DNA of 64,000 nucleotides from Proteles cristata cristata (Eukaryota; Chordata; Mammalia; Carnivora; Hyaenidae), in NCBI GenBank assembly GCA_017311185.1, contig JAESUZ010003522.1, positions 124,001-188,000 on the forward strand. Reading direction: 5' to 3'. Positions 25,346 to 35,710 of this stretch are shown piece after piece. The translations under genes and the position numbers were made by a program. The notes under the pieces were generated by a model. The model was not told the DNA's origin and did not search any database. It saw only the letters and a list, made by a program, of their open reading frames with translations. The number at the start of each line of letters is the position of its first letter. Position 1 is the first letter of the stretch.

Positions 25346-25628
25346 CATACTAATCAAAATAGTATGCTTATGATTCAACACAGACAACAGAAAAATAGAG
25401 TATAATAGAGTCCAGATATAGACCTCTATATATATTTGATTTTCAACAAAGATGCAAAGGCATTTGAGTGCAGAATGAATAGTCTTTTCAACAAATAGTG
25501 CTGGAACAATTAGATATCCATATTTTTCTCATTAATTTTTTGCAAAATCTTTATTTTGCACCATACAAAAATAAAATCAAAACAAATCATAGACCTCAAA
25601 TTATAAAACTTTTATTTTTATTTATTTA

Positions 25629-25836
25629 TTTTTTTTTTTTTTAATTTCTAGGAGAGAGAGAGACAGCGTGAGCAGGGGAGGGTCAGAGAGAGAGGGAGTC
25701 ACAGACTGAAACAGGCTCCAGGCTCTGAGCTGGCAGTCAGCACAGAGCCCGACGCGGGGCTCGAACCCACGAACCGCGAGATCATGACCCAAGCGAAAGT
25801 CGGACGCTTAACCGACTAAGCCACCCAGGCGCCCCT
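25629..25836 (-). mobile_element. SINE type C nested in a SINE tail, reverse
   Basis: Near-consensus type C (gctggcagtcagcacagagc). It is flanked by tatttttatttattt-like sequence on both sides, which is the T-rich tail complement of the type A SINE at 25838: the type C copy landed in that tail. Confidence 0.95.
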
Positions 25837-25837
25837 A

Positions 25838-26056
25838 TTTTTATTTATTTTTAACATTTACTCCATTTTGAGAGAGAGAGAGACAGAGTGTGAGTGGGTG
25901 ACAAGCAGAGAGAAAGGGAGAAAGAGAATCTGAAGCAGGCTCCAGGCTCTGAGCTATCAGCACAGAACTCAATGCAGGGCTTGAACTCATGGACCATGAG
26001 ATCATGACCTGAGCTGAAGTCGGATGCTTAACCCACTGAGTCACCCAGGCATCCCA
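25838..26056 (-). mobile_element. SINE type A, reverse, split at its tail
   Basis: aacatttactccattttgag to gagtcacccaggcatccc; middle gagctatcagcacagaactc. Outer TSD ataaaactttta lies before the nested type C copy (about 25607) and after this element (26056). Confidence 0.93.
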
Positions 26057-26104
26057 TAAAACTTTTAGACGAAAATAATCTTTGTGACCTTGAGCTAAAG
26101 ATTT

Positions 26105-26228
26105 CTTTTTTTTTTAAGTTTATTTATTTACTCATTTTTAGTAACTCTACATCTAACATGGTGCTCAAATTCATGACCCTAACATAAAAAGTCACATGCT
26201 CTTCCAACTGAGCCAGCCAGGCACCTCA
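26105..26228 (-). mobile_element. Short-type SINE, reverse
   Basis: aagtttatttatttactcat, gtaactctacatctaacatg, gagccagccaggcacct: short CAN form, old. Confidence 0.8.
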
Positions 26229-26458
26229 GACAAAAACTTCTGAAATAAAATACTCAAAGCCCAACCCATAAAAGGAAAAAAAATCAATATCATCAAAATT
26301 AAGAACTTATATTCTTTGATGCCACTGTTAAGTGTATGATAAGGGAAGTCACAGACTGGGGGGAAAAAACTATAAATCACATAATTGATCAATGATTTAT
26401 ATCCAGAATATATTAAGAATTCATATAACTCAATAAAACAAACCAATTAAAACAACTG

Positions 26459-26631
26459 TAATGTTTGTTTATTTTTGAGAGAGAGAGGGACAGAGTGTGA
26501 GCAGGGGAGGGGCAGAGAGAGGGGACACAGAATCCAGAGCAGGCTCAGAGACATGGGGCTCGAACTCACGCACCACGATCATGACCTGAGCCAAAGTCAG
26601 ACACGTAACCAACGGAGCCATCCAGGTGCCC
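26459..26631 (-). mobile_element. SINE type A, reverse, shortened
   Basis: aatgtttgtttatttttgag to gagccatccaggtgccc; internal deletion between gcaggctcagag and acatggggctcgaac. Flank aaaacaa on both sides. Confidence 0.92.
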
Positions 26632-27142
26632 TAAAACAAACCAAGTTTTAAAATGGATGAAAAATTTGACACTTCACTAAAAGGATAGAAGAACTCTGAT
26701 AAGTGCACGAAAAGATGTTCAACATCCTTAGTCATCAGGAAAAATGCAAATTAAAACCACAATTGGTATCACTACGTACTTCTTAGGATATCTAAAATCT
26801 AAAAGACTGACCATCCCGAGTGTTGGTAAGGCAGGCAAGCTGGAACTTGAATTTGGGAGAACAGTTTAGTAGTTTCTTAAAATGGTAAACATAAACCTAC
26901 ATTACCCAGTCATTCCACTCTTAAGTCATTAAGTCATTCCACTTGCCCAAGGAAAATACAAAGACTTTTACACAAATGTTCACAGAAGTTTTGTCATAGC
27001 CTAAAACATGGCAACAACCCAAATGTTCATCAAAAGTGAATTAATCAATAATTGTGGAATAACCAATAGAATACTACTCAGCAATACAAAGGAATTAACT
27101 AGTGATACATGAAATAACATGGATAAATCTCAAAATGTGCTG

Positions 27143-27356
27143 GGGCGCCTCAGTCAGTTGAGGATCGGACTTCAGCTCAGGTCATAATCTCGCAGTCCGT
27201 GAGTTCAAGCCCCATATCAGGCTCTCTGTTGACAGCTGGGAGCCTGGAGCCTGCTTCAAATTCTGTGTCTCCCTCTCTCTCTGCCCCTCCCCCAATCACA
27301 CTCTGTCCCTCTTGCTCTCAAGAATAGACAAACATTTTTAAAAAAAATTTTTAAAG
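27143..27356 (+). mobile_element. SINE type A lacking part of the A-box region
   Basis: Starts ggggcgcctcagtcagttg, missing gggtggct. Exact 17-bp TSD aatctcaaaatgtgctg at 27126-27142 and 27357-27373 in L1 sequence. Confidence 0.97.
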
Positions 27357-28124
27357 AATCTCAAAATGTGCTGAAGAAGCTAGACTAGAAAGAAGTATAT
27401 ACTGTATGATTCCATTTATTCAAAATTCTTGAAAACCTAAACTAATCTTTAAAGACAAAAATCATAGTAGCGGTCGTCGGTGATGTGGGAGGAGGGATGA
27501 GGCAGTCAGGTTACAAAGGGATGCAAGGAAACTTTTTAGAAAAAACAGATGCTCATTTTCTTGACTGAGGTGATGGTTTCACAGTTAACATATTTCAACC
27601 TATCAAATTATATTTTAAATATGTATAGTTTGAACATCAAATATATCATATTAACTCATTATTTTAAAAATGTATGAACTGATCAGAATTTAACACTAGA
27701 CCTCACTTCCCCTTGTTACATTGTCCATAACTCAAAAGAATTACACATTTTGAAGAACTGCAATATATTAGTAGGAAAAAAGTTAAATTTGAGAACAGAT
27801 TCACACATCTGCATATGAATCATCTTTTAAGTCTCTGAGTCCTTGAAATACCCACCTTAGGACAGTTAAATTATAAAGCATATGTAGCACAAGGACAGCC
27901 AGGTTCAAGAGGAACTGACTACGGAGAAAGCAAGTAAGACCCAGCAAGCGGCCACTGCTCCTGGCTTTTAGAGAAGAGCATGTGAATTCTATAAATATTC
28001 TAAATTGCCTGTTATTTGGCCAAGATCTGATCAATGTTTGGCTTTACCTGGTTCTATGAAAGTGGATCCCCTGTATAGAACTAATAATATTAAAGTAGAG
28101 AGCCACTTGAAATGTAAATCCTGG

Positions 28125-28333
28125 GGGCGCCTGGGTGGCTTAGTCGGTTAAGCGTCCGACTTTCGCTTGGGTCATGATCTCGCGGTTCGTGGGTTCGAGC
28201 CGTCGGGCTCTGTGCTGACTGCCAGCTCAGAGCCTGGAGCCTGTTTCAGTCTGTGACTCCCTCTCTCTCTGACCCTCCCCTGCTCACGCTGTCTCTCTCT
28301 GTCTCCTTGCAATAAATAAAACATTAAAAAAAA

Positions 28334-28367
<34 letters not shown>
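28125..28367 (+). mobile_element. SINE type C with long A-tail, young
   Basis: Near-consensus (gcgtccgactttcgcttggg; actgccagctcagagcctgg), A-rich tail of about 45 nt at 28322-28367. Exact 16-bp TSD gaaatgtaaatcctgg at 28109-28124 and 28368-28383. Confidence 0.97.
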
Positions 28368-28826
28368 GAAATGTAAATCCTGGATATAAAGCTATGCCCA
28401 AGAAGAATACAACTCATGGTTGTATTCATGTGGCTCCTAAATTTCAGTATCTCAGTGGCTTCATCAAACATAAATAAGAGATCTAGAAAGGCATAATTTT
28501 ATTTAAAAAAAAAACTATTTTCCTATTTTGTATTTCTGCTAAAAATACATAAATTTTAGATAGCTAACAGGCTTAACCTTTTGTAAATACAGAAATATCA
28601 CACTACTCACCCACATACAGCTTTTTTCTGTTGTCTACAGTTAATAAAACTTGGACAACCCTACAAAGATTCTCAGTAGCATCATGACATTCAAAGCATG
28701 TCCAGCAGATCAAATGTCATTATTTAACAGTTATGGTGCTATATAAAACACATAGGTAAACTACAGATTCACAGTTCAAATTAACAAACGTCATACTAAA
28801 TGCTTTATATAATAAGAGTTTGAATT

Positions 28827-29051
28827 TTTGCAATGTTTATTTATTTTTGAGAGAGAGAGCACAAGCTGGAGAGAGGCAGAGAGAAAGAGAAAGAGAGAGA
28901 GGGAGACACAGAATACAGAATCCAGAATCCAAAGCAGGCTCCAAGCTCTGAGCTGTCAGCACAGAGCCCAAAACGGGGCTCAAATTCATGAACTGTGTGA
29001 TCATGACCTGAGCTAGAGTCAATCACTTTGCCTGAGCCACCCAGGAGTCTG
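28827..29051 (-). mobile_element. SINE type A, reverse
   Basis: aatgtttatttatttttgag to gagccacccaggagtct; exact 14-bp TSD taagagtttgaatt at 28813-28826 and 29052-29065. The phrase aatacagaatccagaatcca shows a small duplication. Confidence 0.96.
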
Positions 29052-29084
29052 TAAGAGTTTGAATTATTTATCAGTGAGAAGCCA

Positions 29085-29335
29085 AATTACGTAATAGTTA
29101 AGAATATAACTCAAGAGCAAACTGCCTGAATTCAAATCCCACATCAGCAACTTACTTGATATATACCATGAGCAAGTTCCTTCAGATCTCTATGCCTCTG
29201 ATTCCTCATCTACAAAATGAGAATAATAGTATTTACCTCATAGGGTATCCATGAAGATTAAATAAATTCATAGGCATAAAGCACCCAGAACTGTGCCTGG
29301 CTCATAATAAGCACCCAAGAAGTTTCACTTTGTCA
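29085..29335 (+). mobile_element. MIR element
   Basis: aactgcctgaattcaaatcc, agcaagttccttcagatctc, ttcctcatctacaaaatgag, ctgtgcctggctcataataa: full MIR order, relatively well preserved. Confidence 0.85.
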
Positions 29336-29728
29336 TTATTGTTATTGCTATAATTATGCTCATGACTGTCACTGTTACTAGAATTAAGGTTAATATATAG
29401 GTTAATTAACACTATCACTGACAAATATAAAATAAGGATTTGAAAAGATATTTTTCCAAAACAATATTAAAAATGGCCAAGAAACACATGAAGAGATGCC
29501 TAACACCACTAATCATTAGGGGAAAGAAAATCAAAACCTCAATGAGATACCACTTCATACCTCCTAGAATGACTATAATCCAAAAGAATGAAAAACAACA
29601 AAAAGTAAGTGTGGACAAGGATGTGGAGAAATTGGAATCCTTGGGCACTGCAGGTAGGAATGTAAAAGGGTATAGATAATGTGGACAACTTTGGCTGTTT
29701 CTCCAAAGGTTAAACAGAACTACCACAC

Positions 29729-29905
29729 GGTGCCTGTTGGCTCAGTTGGGTAAGCAATGGACTTGTGATTTTGGTTCATGTCAAGCAAAGCCTCCCGTCA
29801 GGCTCTGTGGTGACAGTGGAGCTGCTTAAAATTCTCTTTCTTCCTTTCTCTCTGTACCCCCTTTCCGCTCCTCACCCCAATAAAAAATCTATTTTTTTTT
29901 TTTAT
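29729..29905 (+). mobile_element. SINE, diverged and shortened
   Basis: ggtgcctgttggctcagttg, then gtcaggctctgtggtgacag; part of the tRNA-like region is lost; tail aataaaaaatc then T-run. Confidence 0.8.
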
Positions 29906-30029
29906 ATTTAAACAGAACAACCTTAAGATCCAGCAATTCTACTCTTAGGTATGTATCCCAAAAAACTGACAGTAAGTTCTCAGTAAGATATTTCCATACC
30001 AATGTTCACAGCAGTGGGGTATTGTTTTG

Positions 30030-30242
30030 TTTTTTAATGTTTATTTTTGAGAGAGAGAGAGAGAGCGCGCAAGCGAGCATGACAGGGGAGGAGCAGAGAG
30101 AGAGGGAGACACAGAATCTGAAGCAGGCTCCAGGCTTTGGGCTGTCAGCACAGGGCCTGATACTGGGCTTGAATTCACAGATCGTGAGATCATGATCTTA
30201 GTCAAAGTTGAACACTCAACCAACGAAGCCACGCAGGAGCCC
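30030..30242 (-). mobile_element. SINE type A, reverse
   Basis: aatgtttatttttgagagag to gaagccacgcaggagccc, within the L1 that reads gcagtggggtattg on one side and gcagtattttttac on the other. Confidence 0.93.
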
Positions 30243-30646
30243 CTGCAGTATTTTTTACAATAACCAAGAGGTAGAAACAACCCCGTATCTATCAACAGAT
30301 GATAAACAAACAAAATGTGGTATATACATACAAGGGAATATTATTTGGCCATTAAAAATAATGAAATTTTTATATAGACTACAAGGATGATATATACACT
30401 TTGTGAAATATGCCAACCACAGAAGGACAAATATTGTGTGATTCTACCTATATGAAGTATCTACAATAGGCAAATTCATAGAGATTACCAGAAACCAGTG
30501 GGAGACTGCCAGAATACCGATTACCAGAAACCAGTGGGAGGGGAAAAGGGATAGTTATGGTTTTCTAGGTATACAGTGTTTCTTTGGGATAATGCAAAAT
30601 ATTTGAATATAGGTAGTAGTGAGGATTACATAACACTGTGACTGTA

Positions 30647-30760
30647 TTCTTTTTTTAAGATTTTAGTTTTAAGTAATCTCTACACCCAATATGGGGCTCA
30701 AACTCACAACCCCAAGATCAAGAGTCCCATGCTTCACAGACTGAGCCAGCCAGGTGCCCC
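30647..30760 (-). mobile_element. Short-type SINE, reverse
   Basis: aagattttagttttaagtaa, ctctacacccaatatggggc, gagccagccaggtgcccc. Exact 9-bp TSD gtgactgta at 30638-30646 and 30761-30769 in L1. Confidence 0.92.
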
Positions 30761-30914
30761 GTGACTGTACATTTGAATTGTACACTTACAAATGTTAACA
30801 TGAAATTTAGTATGTATATTTTACCACACAAACAAAAAAAAAGATTCTATTGGTTATGCCATCTAGCATTTTCACTTTTATTCCTGTTCACCAATGAAGA
30901 ACTCAATATCCATT

Positions 30915-31113
30915 TTTTTTTAATTTTAATATTTATTTTTTAGAGAGAGAGAAAGAGCAGAGAAGGAATAGAGAAAGAGGGAGACAGAATTTGAAGCAGA
31001 CTCCAGGCTCTGGGCTGTCAGCAGAGCCCAACACGGGGCTTGAGCTCACAAACTATGAGATCATGACCTGAGCTGAAGTTGGACGCTTAACCGACTAAGC
31101 CACCCATGCGCCC
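30915..31113 (-). mobile_element. SINE type A, reverse
   Basis: aatatttattttttagagag to aagccacccatgcgccc; exact 13-bp TSD ctcaatatccatt at 30902-30914 and 31114-31126. Confidence 0.95.
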
Positions 31114-31773
31114 CTCAATATCCATTCTTAACAACATGGCTCTGAAAGAGGCAGAGAAGCTAAGACCTACTGTTAAATCCTAAAACAAAAGCATTAAAAT
31201 GCTACTTTAAACAGCTTGTGATACATTTTTAGTACAAATATATTAAATTAGAAACAGTAACTATGAACTGAGATAATAAAGATAGGGTAATATTTCAAAA
31301 AAGAAAAAAAAGAAAAAAGTACTGGATTGGAACTCAGACTCCAACCTTACCCAGATTCTAATCTTATTTTACCAAGAATATTTAAAGCATTAACTTCTTC
31401 ATGATTATTCCCCCAATAAAATACAGAAAACTTACCAAGTTTCATCCATTTATTGAAAGCAAAAAAAAAACAGGCTATTTAAGATTATAGGGAAAAAAAG
31501 CAATTGTGTAAAAACATAATTTTATATAATATGCTTATAACTAAGTGAAATAACATTACTGATTAAAATAAAAGAAACATGATTGCTCATTAAGCTACAG
31601 GAAAAGAAAGGTTGTCAGCCAATAGATATAACACAGCAACCCCTCTTCACGGTGACACTCTGGCATGACAATCAAGGTATATACCAAACACACGACCTAA
31701 AGTGAAAGTAACTAAAAATTTCCTCTTAAACTGATTTACTGTGCCCTTGTGAAAGAATGACTTAGGATTTCCA

Positions 31774-32050
31774 GGGGCACCTGGGTGGCTCAGTAAGTTA
31801 AACGTCCAACTTCGGCTCAGAGTGGTAATCTCACGGTTTGTGAGTTCAAGCCCGACACTGGGCTCTGTGCTAACAGCTCAGAAGAAGATTCAGAGTGAAA
31901 TTTGGGTACGATTCCAACTATACAGCATTCTGAAAAAGGCAGCCTGCTTCGGATTCTGTGTCTCCCTCTCTCTCTCTGCCCCTCCCCTTCTCGTTCTCTC
32001 TCTCTCTCTCTCTCTCTCAAAAATAAACATAAAAAAATTTTTTTGTTAAA
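31774..32050 (+). mobile_element. SINE type A carrying a foreign insert
   Basis: Head ggggcacctgggtggctcag runs to ctaacagctcaga (31882). Then about 59 nt do not belong to the SINE, after which gcctgcttcggattctgtgt and the CT tract resume. The last 44 nt of the insert (31898-31941) match 32718-32761 with one mismatch. Confidence 0.93.
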
Positions 32051-32699
32051 GAATCACTTAGCACAAACAAAACAGCAAGAAATATAGCCGTATCAAATCT
32101 TCTGGATTACCTTTCTATTTCGGTAGGAATCACCAAAGATGATGCTGTTCTTTCTTAATAACTATGTTATCAAGCTAGATTAGAAAATAAACATATAAAT
32201 CTTTGTTTCTATAAAAAGGAAAATTATGAAGTCTTTATGAAACCAGTAAATACTAAAGGCAGAGTCTTGTCTTAAATATTGAAACATGTCTTTCGTTAGC
32301 AGTTATTGTACAGGCCATCTTTTTCAAGGTCTACTTGAAAAAGTAGACTACTCACCAACTACCTGGACAAAACTAGCCCATTTCAAAACAAGAACATCCA
32401 CTAGAAAGGCCTTGAGTTTCCTCACTCAGGGGCATCTTGAAATTTACAAATACACAGAAAATTTGTGCACAGTGAAGCCTAAGGGAATCATGGGCACAAT
32501 ATATTTACATATTGTATCCTGTCCAAATTTAATTCAAACAAAATTTCCTATAAGACTATACGATATTAATTGGATACATTTCACTCTCAAACTGTTCGAT
32601 ATCATTGTTAAAAGTTCAACTACTTTGTTCCTTTCTAAGTTTGCTCCTTTCTGATTTAGTAAGGCAAGCTTATGGTTATATATTACATGCTAAATGAAA
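32051..32699. other. Intronic stretch with a 122-codon open frame, not called as a gene
   Basis: An ATG-initiated frame runs on the plus strand from 32286 to 32654. Its translation resembles no family I know, has no obvious domain or signal peptide, and uses AT-rich codons like the surrounding intron. I read it as chance. Confidence 0.5.
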
Positions 32700-33115
32700 T
32701 AGCTAACTGATAAAAGAAAATTTGGGTATGATTCCAACTATACAGCATTCTGAAAAAGGCAACACTATAGAGGCAGTGAAATATCAATGGTTGCCACAGG
32801 TTATCAGGGGGTAGGGGACATGGAGAGATGAATAAACAGAGCACACAGGACAAAGGGCAGTAAAAATATTCTGTATGAGGGGCGCCTGACTGGCTCAGTG
32901 GATAGAGTGTGCAACCCTTGAATTTGGGGTTGTAAATTCAAGCCCTGTGTTGGATGTGGAGATTACTTTGGGGAAAAAAAATCTTTGGGAAAAAAAAAAA
33001 GAAAATACTCTATATGATACTATAATAGTGGATACATGTCATACATTTTACCAAACCTATAGAATGTACACAAGAATAAATTCTAATATGAACTATACAG
33101 GCTTCAGGTTATTTC
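32700..33115 (+). mobile_element. L1 3' end, split by a short SINE
   Basis: gattccaactatacagcatt, caatggttgccacaggttat, then after the SINE gatactataatagtggatac and agaatgtacacaagaataaa: 3' UTR order of an L1. Confidence 0.8.
32879..33000 (+). mobile_element. Short-type SINE inside L1
   Basis: ggggcgcctgactggctcag, gtgcaacccttgaatttggg, gatgtggagattactttggg, A-tail with an internal repeat of tctttggg-like sequence. Confidence 0.88.
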
Positions 33116-33416
33116 AGTTGGAGAGTCTAACATTGTATAAATAAAGCCACAGTAACAGATCTGACCCTTACCAGACCAACACTTTGACTCTATACTTATA
33201 TCCTTCCCTCCTTTATTTGGTAATATGCCATTAATGAAAAGGAATACCACTGGAAAAACAATTCCATTTTTGAAAGGCAGTGTTATTAGCATTAGCACTT
33301 TCAGGATTTTTAATATGTGCTAAATTATGCTTAAAACATTACATGAAATCTATGTAAAAATACTTCAATATAGTGAAAGCAGAAATATAGAAGTAGGATT
33401 TAAATTATGAGCCAAG

Positions 33417-33567
33417 GGGCACCTGGATGGCTGAGGCGGTTAAGCACCTGGCTCTTGATTTCAGCTCAGGTCATGATCTCACGGTTTGTGAGTTCAAGCC
33501 CATATTGGACTCTGCACTGACAGCACTGGAGCCTGCTTAGGATTTGCGTGTGCTTGGCTCTCGCTCT

Positions 33568-33606
<39 letters not shown>

Positions 33607-33690
33607 CCTCTCCTGCTTGTGCTCTCTTTCCCAAAACAAATAAACATGAAAAAAATTAAGAAATAAAAAAATTTTAAATAAAATAAAATA
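33417..33690 (+). mobile_element. SINE type A with expanded CT tract
   Basis: ggggcacctggatggctgag, gactgacagcactggagcc-like middle; (TC)n at about 33556-33604 is much longer than usual; tail caaataaacatgaaaaaaat then (AAATA)n. Confidence 0.93.
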
Positions 33691-33790
33691 AATATGAGCC
33701 ATAATTTCATACATTTGTGGTAGGAATTGCCTTCTAGGAAGGTCATATCAATTTGGCACTAACTCTCAATATTTTAAAAACATAACTCTT

Positions 33791-34013
33791 GGGGCACCTG
33801 GGTGGCTCAGTCGGTTAAGCATTCGACTTCGGCTCAAGTCATGATCTCACGGTTCATGGGTTTGAAGCCAGCATCAGGTTCTGTGCTGACAGCTAACTCA
33901 AAGCCTGGAGCCTGTCTTCAGATTCTGTGTCTCCCTTTCTCTCTGACCCTCCCCTGCTCATGTTGTCTCTCCCTTAAAAAAATAAATAAAACATTTTAAA
34001 AATAAATAAAATA
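33791..34013 (+). mobile_element. SINE type B-like, first of a same-site pair
   Basis: ggggcacctgggtggctcag, gctgacagctaactcaaagc, tail aaataaataaaacattttaa. TSD aaaacataactctt exact at 33777-33790 and 34014-34027. Confidence 0.96.
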
Positions 34014-34030
34014 AAAACATAACTCTTCTA

Positions 34031-34257
34031 GGGAGATGCCCAGATGGCTCAGTTTGTTAAGGTCCTACTTTAGCTCAGGTCATGATCTCACGGTTTTTGG
34101 TTTGAGCCCTACATCGAACTCTGTGCTGATAGCTCAGAGACTGGAGCCTGCTTCAGATTCTGTGTCTCCCTCTCTCTGACCCTCTCCGACAGATGCAGGC
34201 GCACATTCTCTCTCTCTCTCTCAAAAATAAACATTAAAAAAATTTTTTTAATAAAAT
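34031..34257 (+). mobile_element. SINE type A, second of a same-site pair
   Basis: gggagatgcccagatggctc, gctgatagctcagagactgg, tail caaaaataaacattaaaaaa. Its 3' flank (about 34258-34275) is a third, one-base-shorter copy of the same target. Confidence 0.94.
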
Positions 34258-34274
34258 AAAAACATACTCTTCTA

Positions 34275-34680
34275 GGAATTCAGCCTAAGGAAATAGAAGT
34301 TCAATTCAAGGACTTGTATACAAAGACAATCAGTAGACTATTAATATAAAAATTTGCGAAATTGTTAATGTCTAAAATAGGATAATGGTTAGGGCGCCTG
34401 GGTGGCTTAGTCGGTTAAGCGTCCGACTTTCGCTTAGGTCATGATCTCGCGGTTCGTGGGTTCGGGCTCTGTGCTGACTGCCAGCTCAGAGCCTGGAGCC
34501 TGTTTCAGTCTGCGACTCCCTCTCTCTCTGACCCTTCCCTGCTCACGCTGTCTCTCTCTCTCTCCTAGAAATAAATAAAACATTAAAAAATAAATAAATA
34601 AATAAATAAAATAGGATAACGGTTAAATAAGTTATGTAAAATGAGACCCATTAACTGATTATTTTCATATTATAAAGATC
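34275..34680 (+). mobile_element. L1M/HAL1-like 3' fragment, split by a SINE
   Basis: ctaggaattcagcctaagga, agttcaattcaaggacttgt, taaataagttatgtaaaatg follow an old L1/HAL1 3' region; probably continues from about 33705 on the other side of the SINE pair. Confidence 0.5.
34392..34607 (+). mobile_element. SINE type C with a 13-bp class deletion
   Basis: gggcgcctgggtggcttag; gtgggttcgggctctgtgct lacks the cgagccccgcgtc block covering the B box. 18-bp TSD at 34374-34391 and 34608-34625 with one mismatch. Confidence 0.96.
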
Positions 34681-35170
34681 CAGTAATAAAACAGCGTAAT
34701 ATTGACACATCAGTATCGAAAGACCAATGGAAAAGAGCAGAAAATCTTGAAAGAAATCAAAATACAAATGGTAATCTACTGAAGGATAGAGAAGTCATCT
34801 TAAATCAGTGGAGAAAAGATGGATTATTCAACAAATGGTGTCAGGACAACTGGAAAACCATCTTTCTAAAAATGAAATCGTATCTGTATCTCATACCTTA
34901 AAGCAGCATGAATTCCAAATGAATCAAAGATTTAAATGTAAAATATGAAAGCAAAGAAGTACTGAACCATGGAAGAATTATTTTATAACCTCAGAACAGG
35001 AAAGACCATATTAACTGTAACATAAAATCAAAAAGCCATAAAAGAAAAGACTGATATATTCAAATGCATAAAAATTATTTTCTCATGGGAGAGTGGAAGA
35101 CAAATGAAAATACTGGCAACTCATCACAGATAAAAACCTCCTTGTTTAATATAAGAGTTGCTACAAATCA

Positions 35171-35306
35171 TGGAAACCAATTTGACAATAAACTATTTGT
35201 AAAAAAAAAATGAATAAAAAAAAGTATGATATTAAAAAAATGGAAACCAATTTGACAATAAACTATTTGCAAAAAAATGAATTAAAAAAAGTATGATATT
35301 AAAACA
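35171..35306 (+). mobile_element. TSD-flanked head-to-tail dimer of a ~68-bp A-tailed unit
   Basis: Two copies, 35171-35240 and 35241-35306, each begin tggaaaccaatttgacaata, continue aactatttg, an A-run, and end aagtatgatattaaaa. The pair is bounded by the 18-bp direct repeat aagagttgctacaaatca (35153-35170 and 35307-35324). Removing the dimer plus one repeat restores continuous L1 sequence. The unit resembles a LINE 3' tail; source not established. Confidence 0.85.
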
Positions 35307-35480
35307 AAGAGTTGCTACAAATCACTAGGAAAAAAACCCAATAACCAATAAAAATGGGCAAAGTACAATTCACAGAAAAGGATATTTTAAATGGCTCTAT
35401 AAGATATTCAATCAATGTAAGAGAGATGAAAAATTTAACTATTTTTACCATTTAGACTGTCAGACTCAAAAATTCTTGAT

Positions 35481-35710
35481 AGGGGCACCTGGGTGGCTCA
35501 GTTGGTTAAGCGTCCGACTTAAGCTCAGGTCATGATCTTGCGGTCCTTGTGTTTGAGCCCCGTATCGGGCTCTGTGCTGACAGCTCAGAGCCTGGAGCCT
35601 GTTTCAGATTCTGTGTCTCCCTCTCTCTCAGCCCCTCCCCAGCTCGTGCTCTCTCTCTCTCTCTGTCTCATAAATAAATAAATGTTAAAATAAATAAATA
35701 AATAAATAAG
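35481..35710 (+). mobile_element. SINE type A inside L1
   Basis: aggggcacctgggtggctca, gctgacagctcagagcctgg, tail cataaataaataaatgttaa then (AAAT)n. TSD aaaaattcttga at 35468-35479 and 35711-35722. Confidence 0.96.

Larger units (their letters stand above)
22640..27665 (+). mobile_element. Old L1, ORF2 and 3' UTR remnants, many insertions
   Basis: Pieces of one plus-oriented L1 in correct order: acattaaatataaatagtct near the start, agaaatcagtgaaataaaaa (about 23337), aatactatgaacaattttag, gtccacatggcttctctgat, atcctggaagttctagtcaa, ggcaacaacccaaatgttca, and the 3' end to about 27660. Seven or eight SINEs interrupt it and part of ORF2 is missing around 23.1-23.3 kb. Reverse transcriptase frame is broken throughout; inert fossil. 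Confidence 0.85.
29425..30830 (+). mobile_element. L1 3' part with three SINE insertions
   Basis: atggccaagaaacacatgaa, gagataccacttcatacctc, ggtatgtatcccaaaaaact, caatgttcacagcagtgggg, gatgataaacaaacaaaatg, and tgtacatttgaattgtacac at the end. A 22-bp stretch is duplicated at 30483-30504 and 30519-30540. Frames are broken. Confidence 0.88.

Noticed and set aside
22640..27665. Active L1
   Set aside because: ORF2 pieces are frame-broken, partly deleted and interrupted by several SINEs.
32286..32654. 122-codon open frame in intron 1
   Set aside because: No recognisable domain or homologue in memory, codon use like the surrounding AT-rich DNA, no promoter or poly(A) context.
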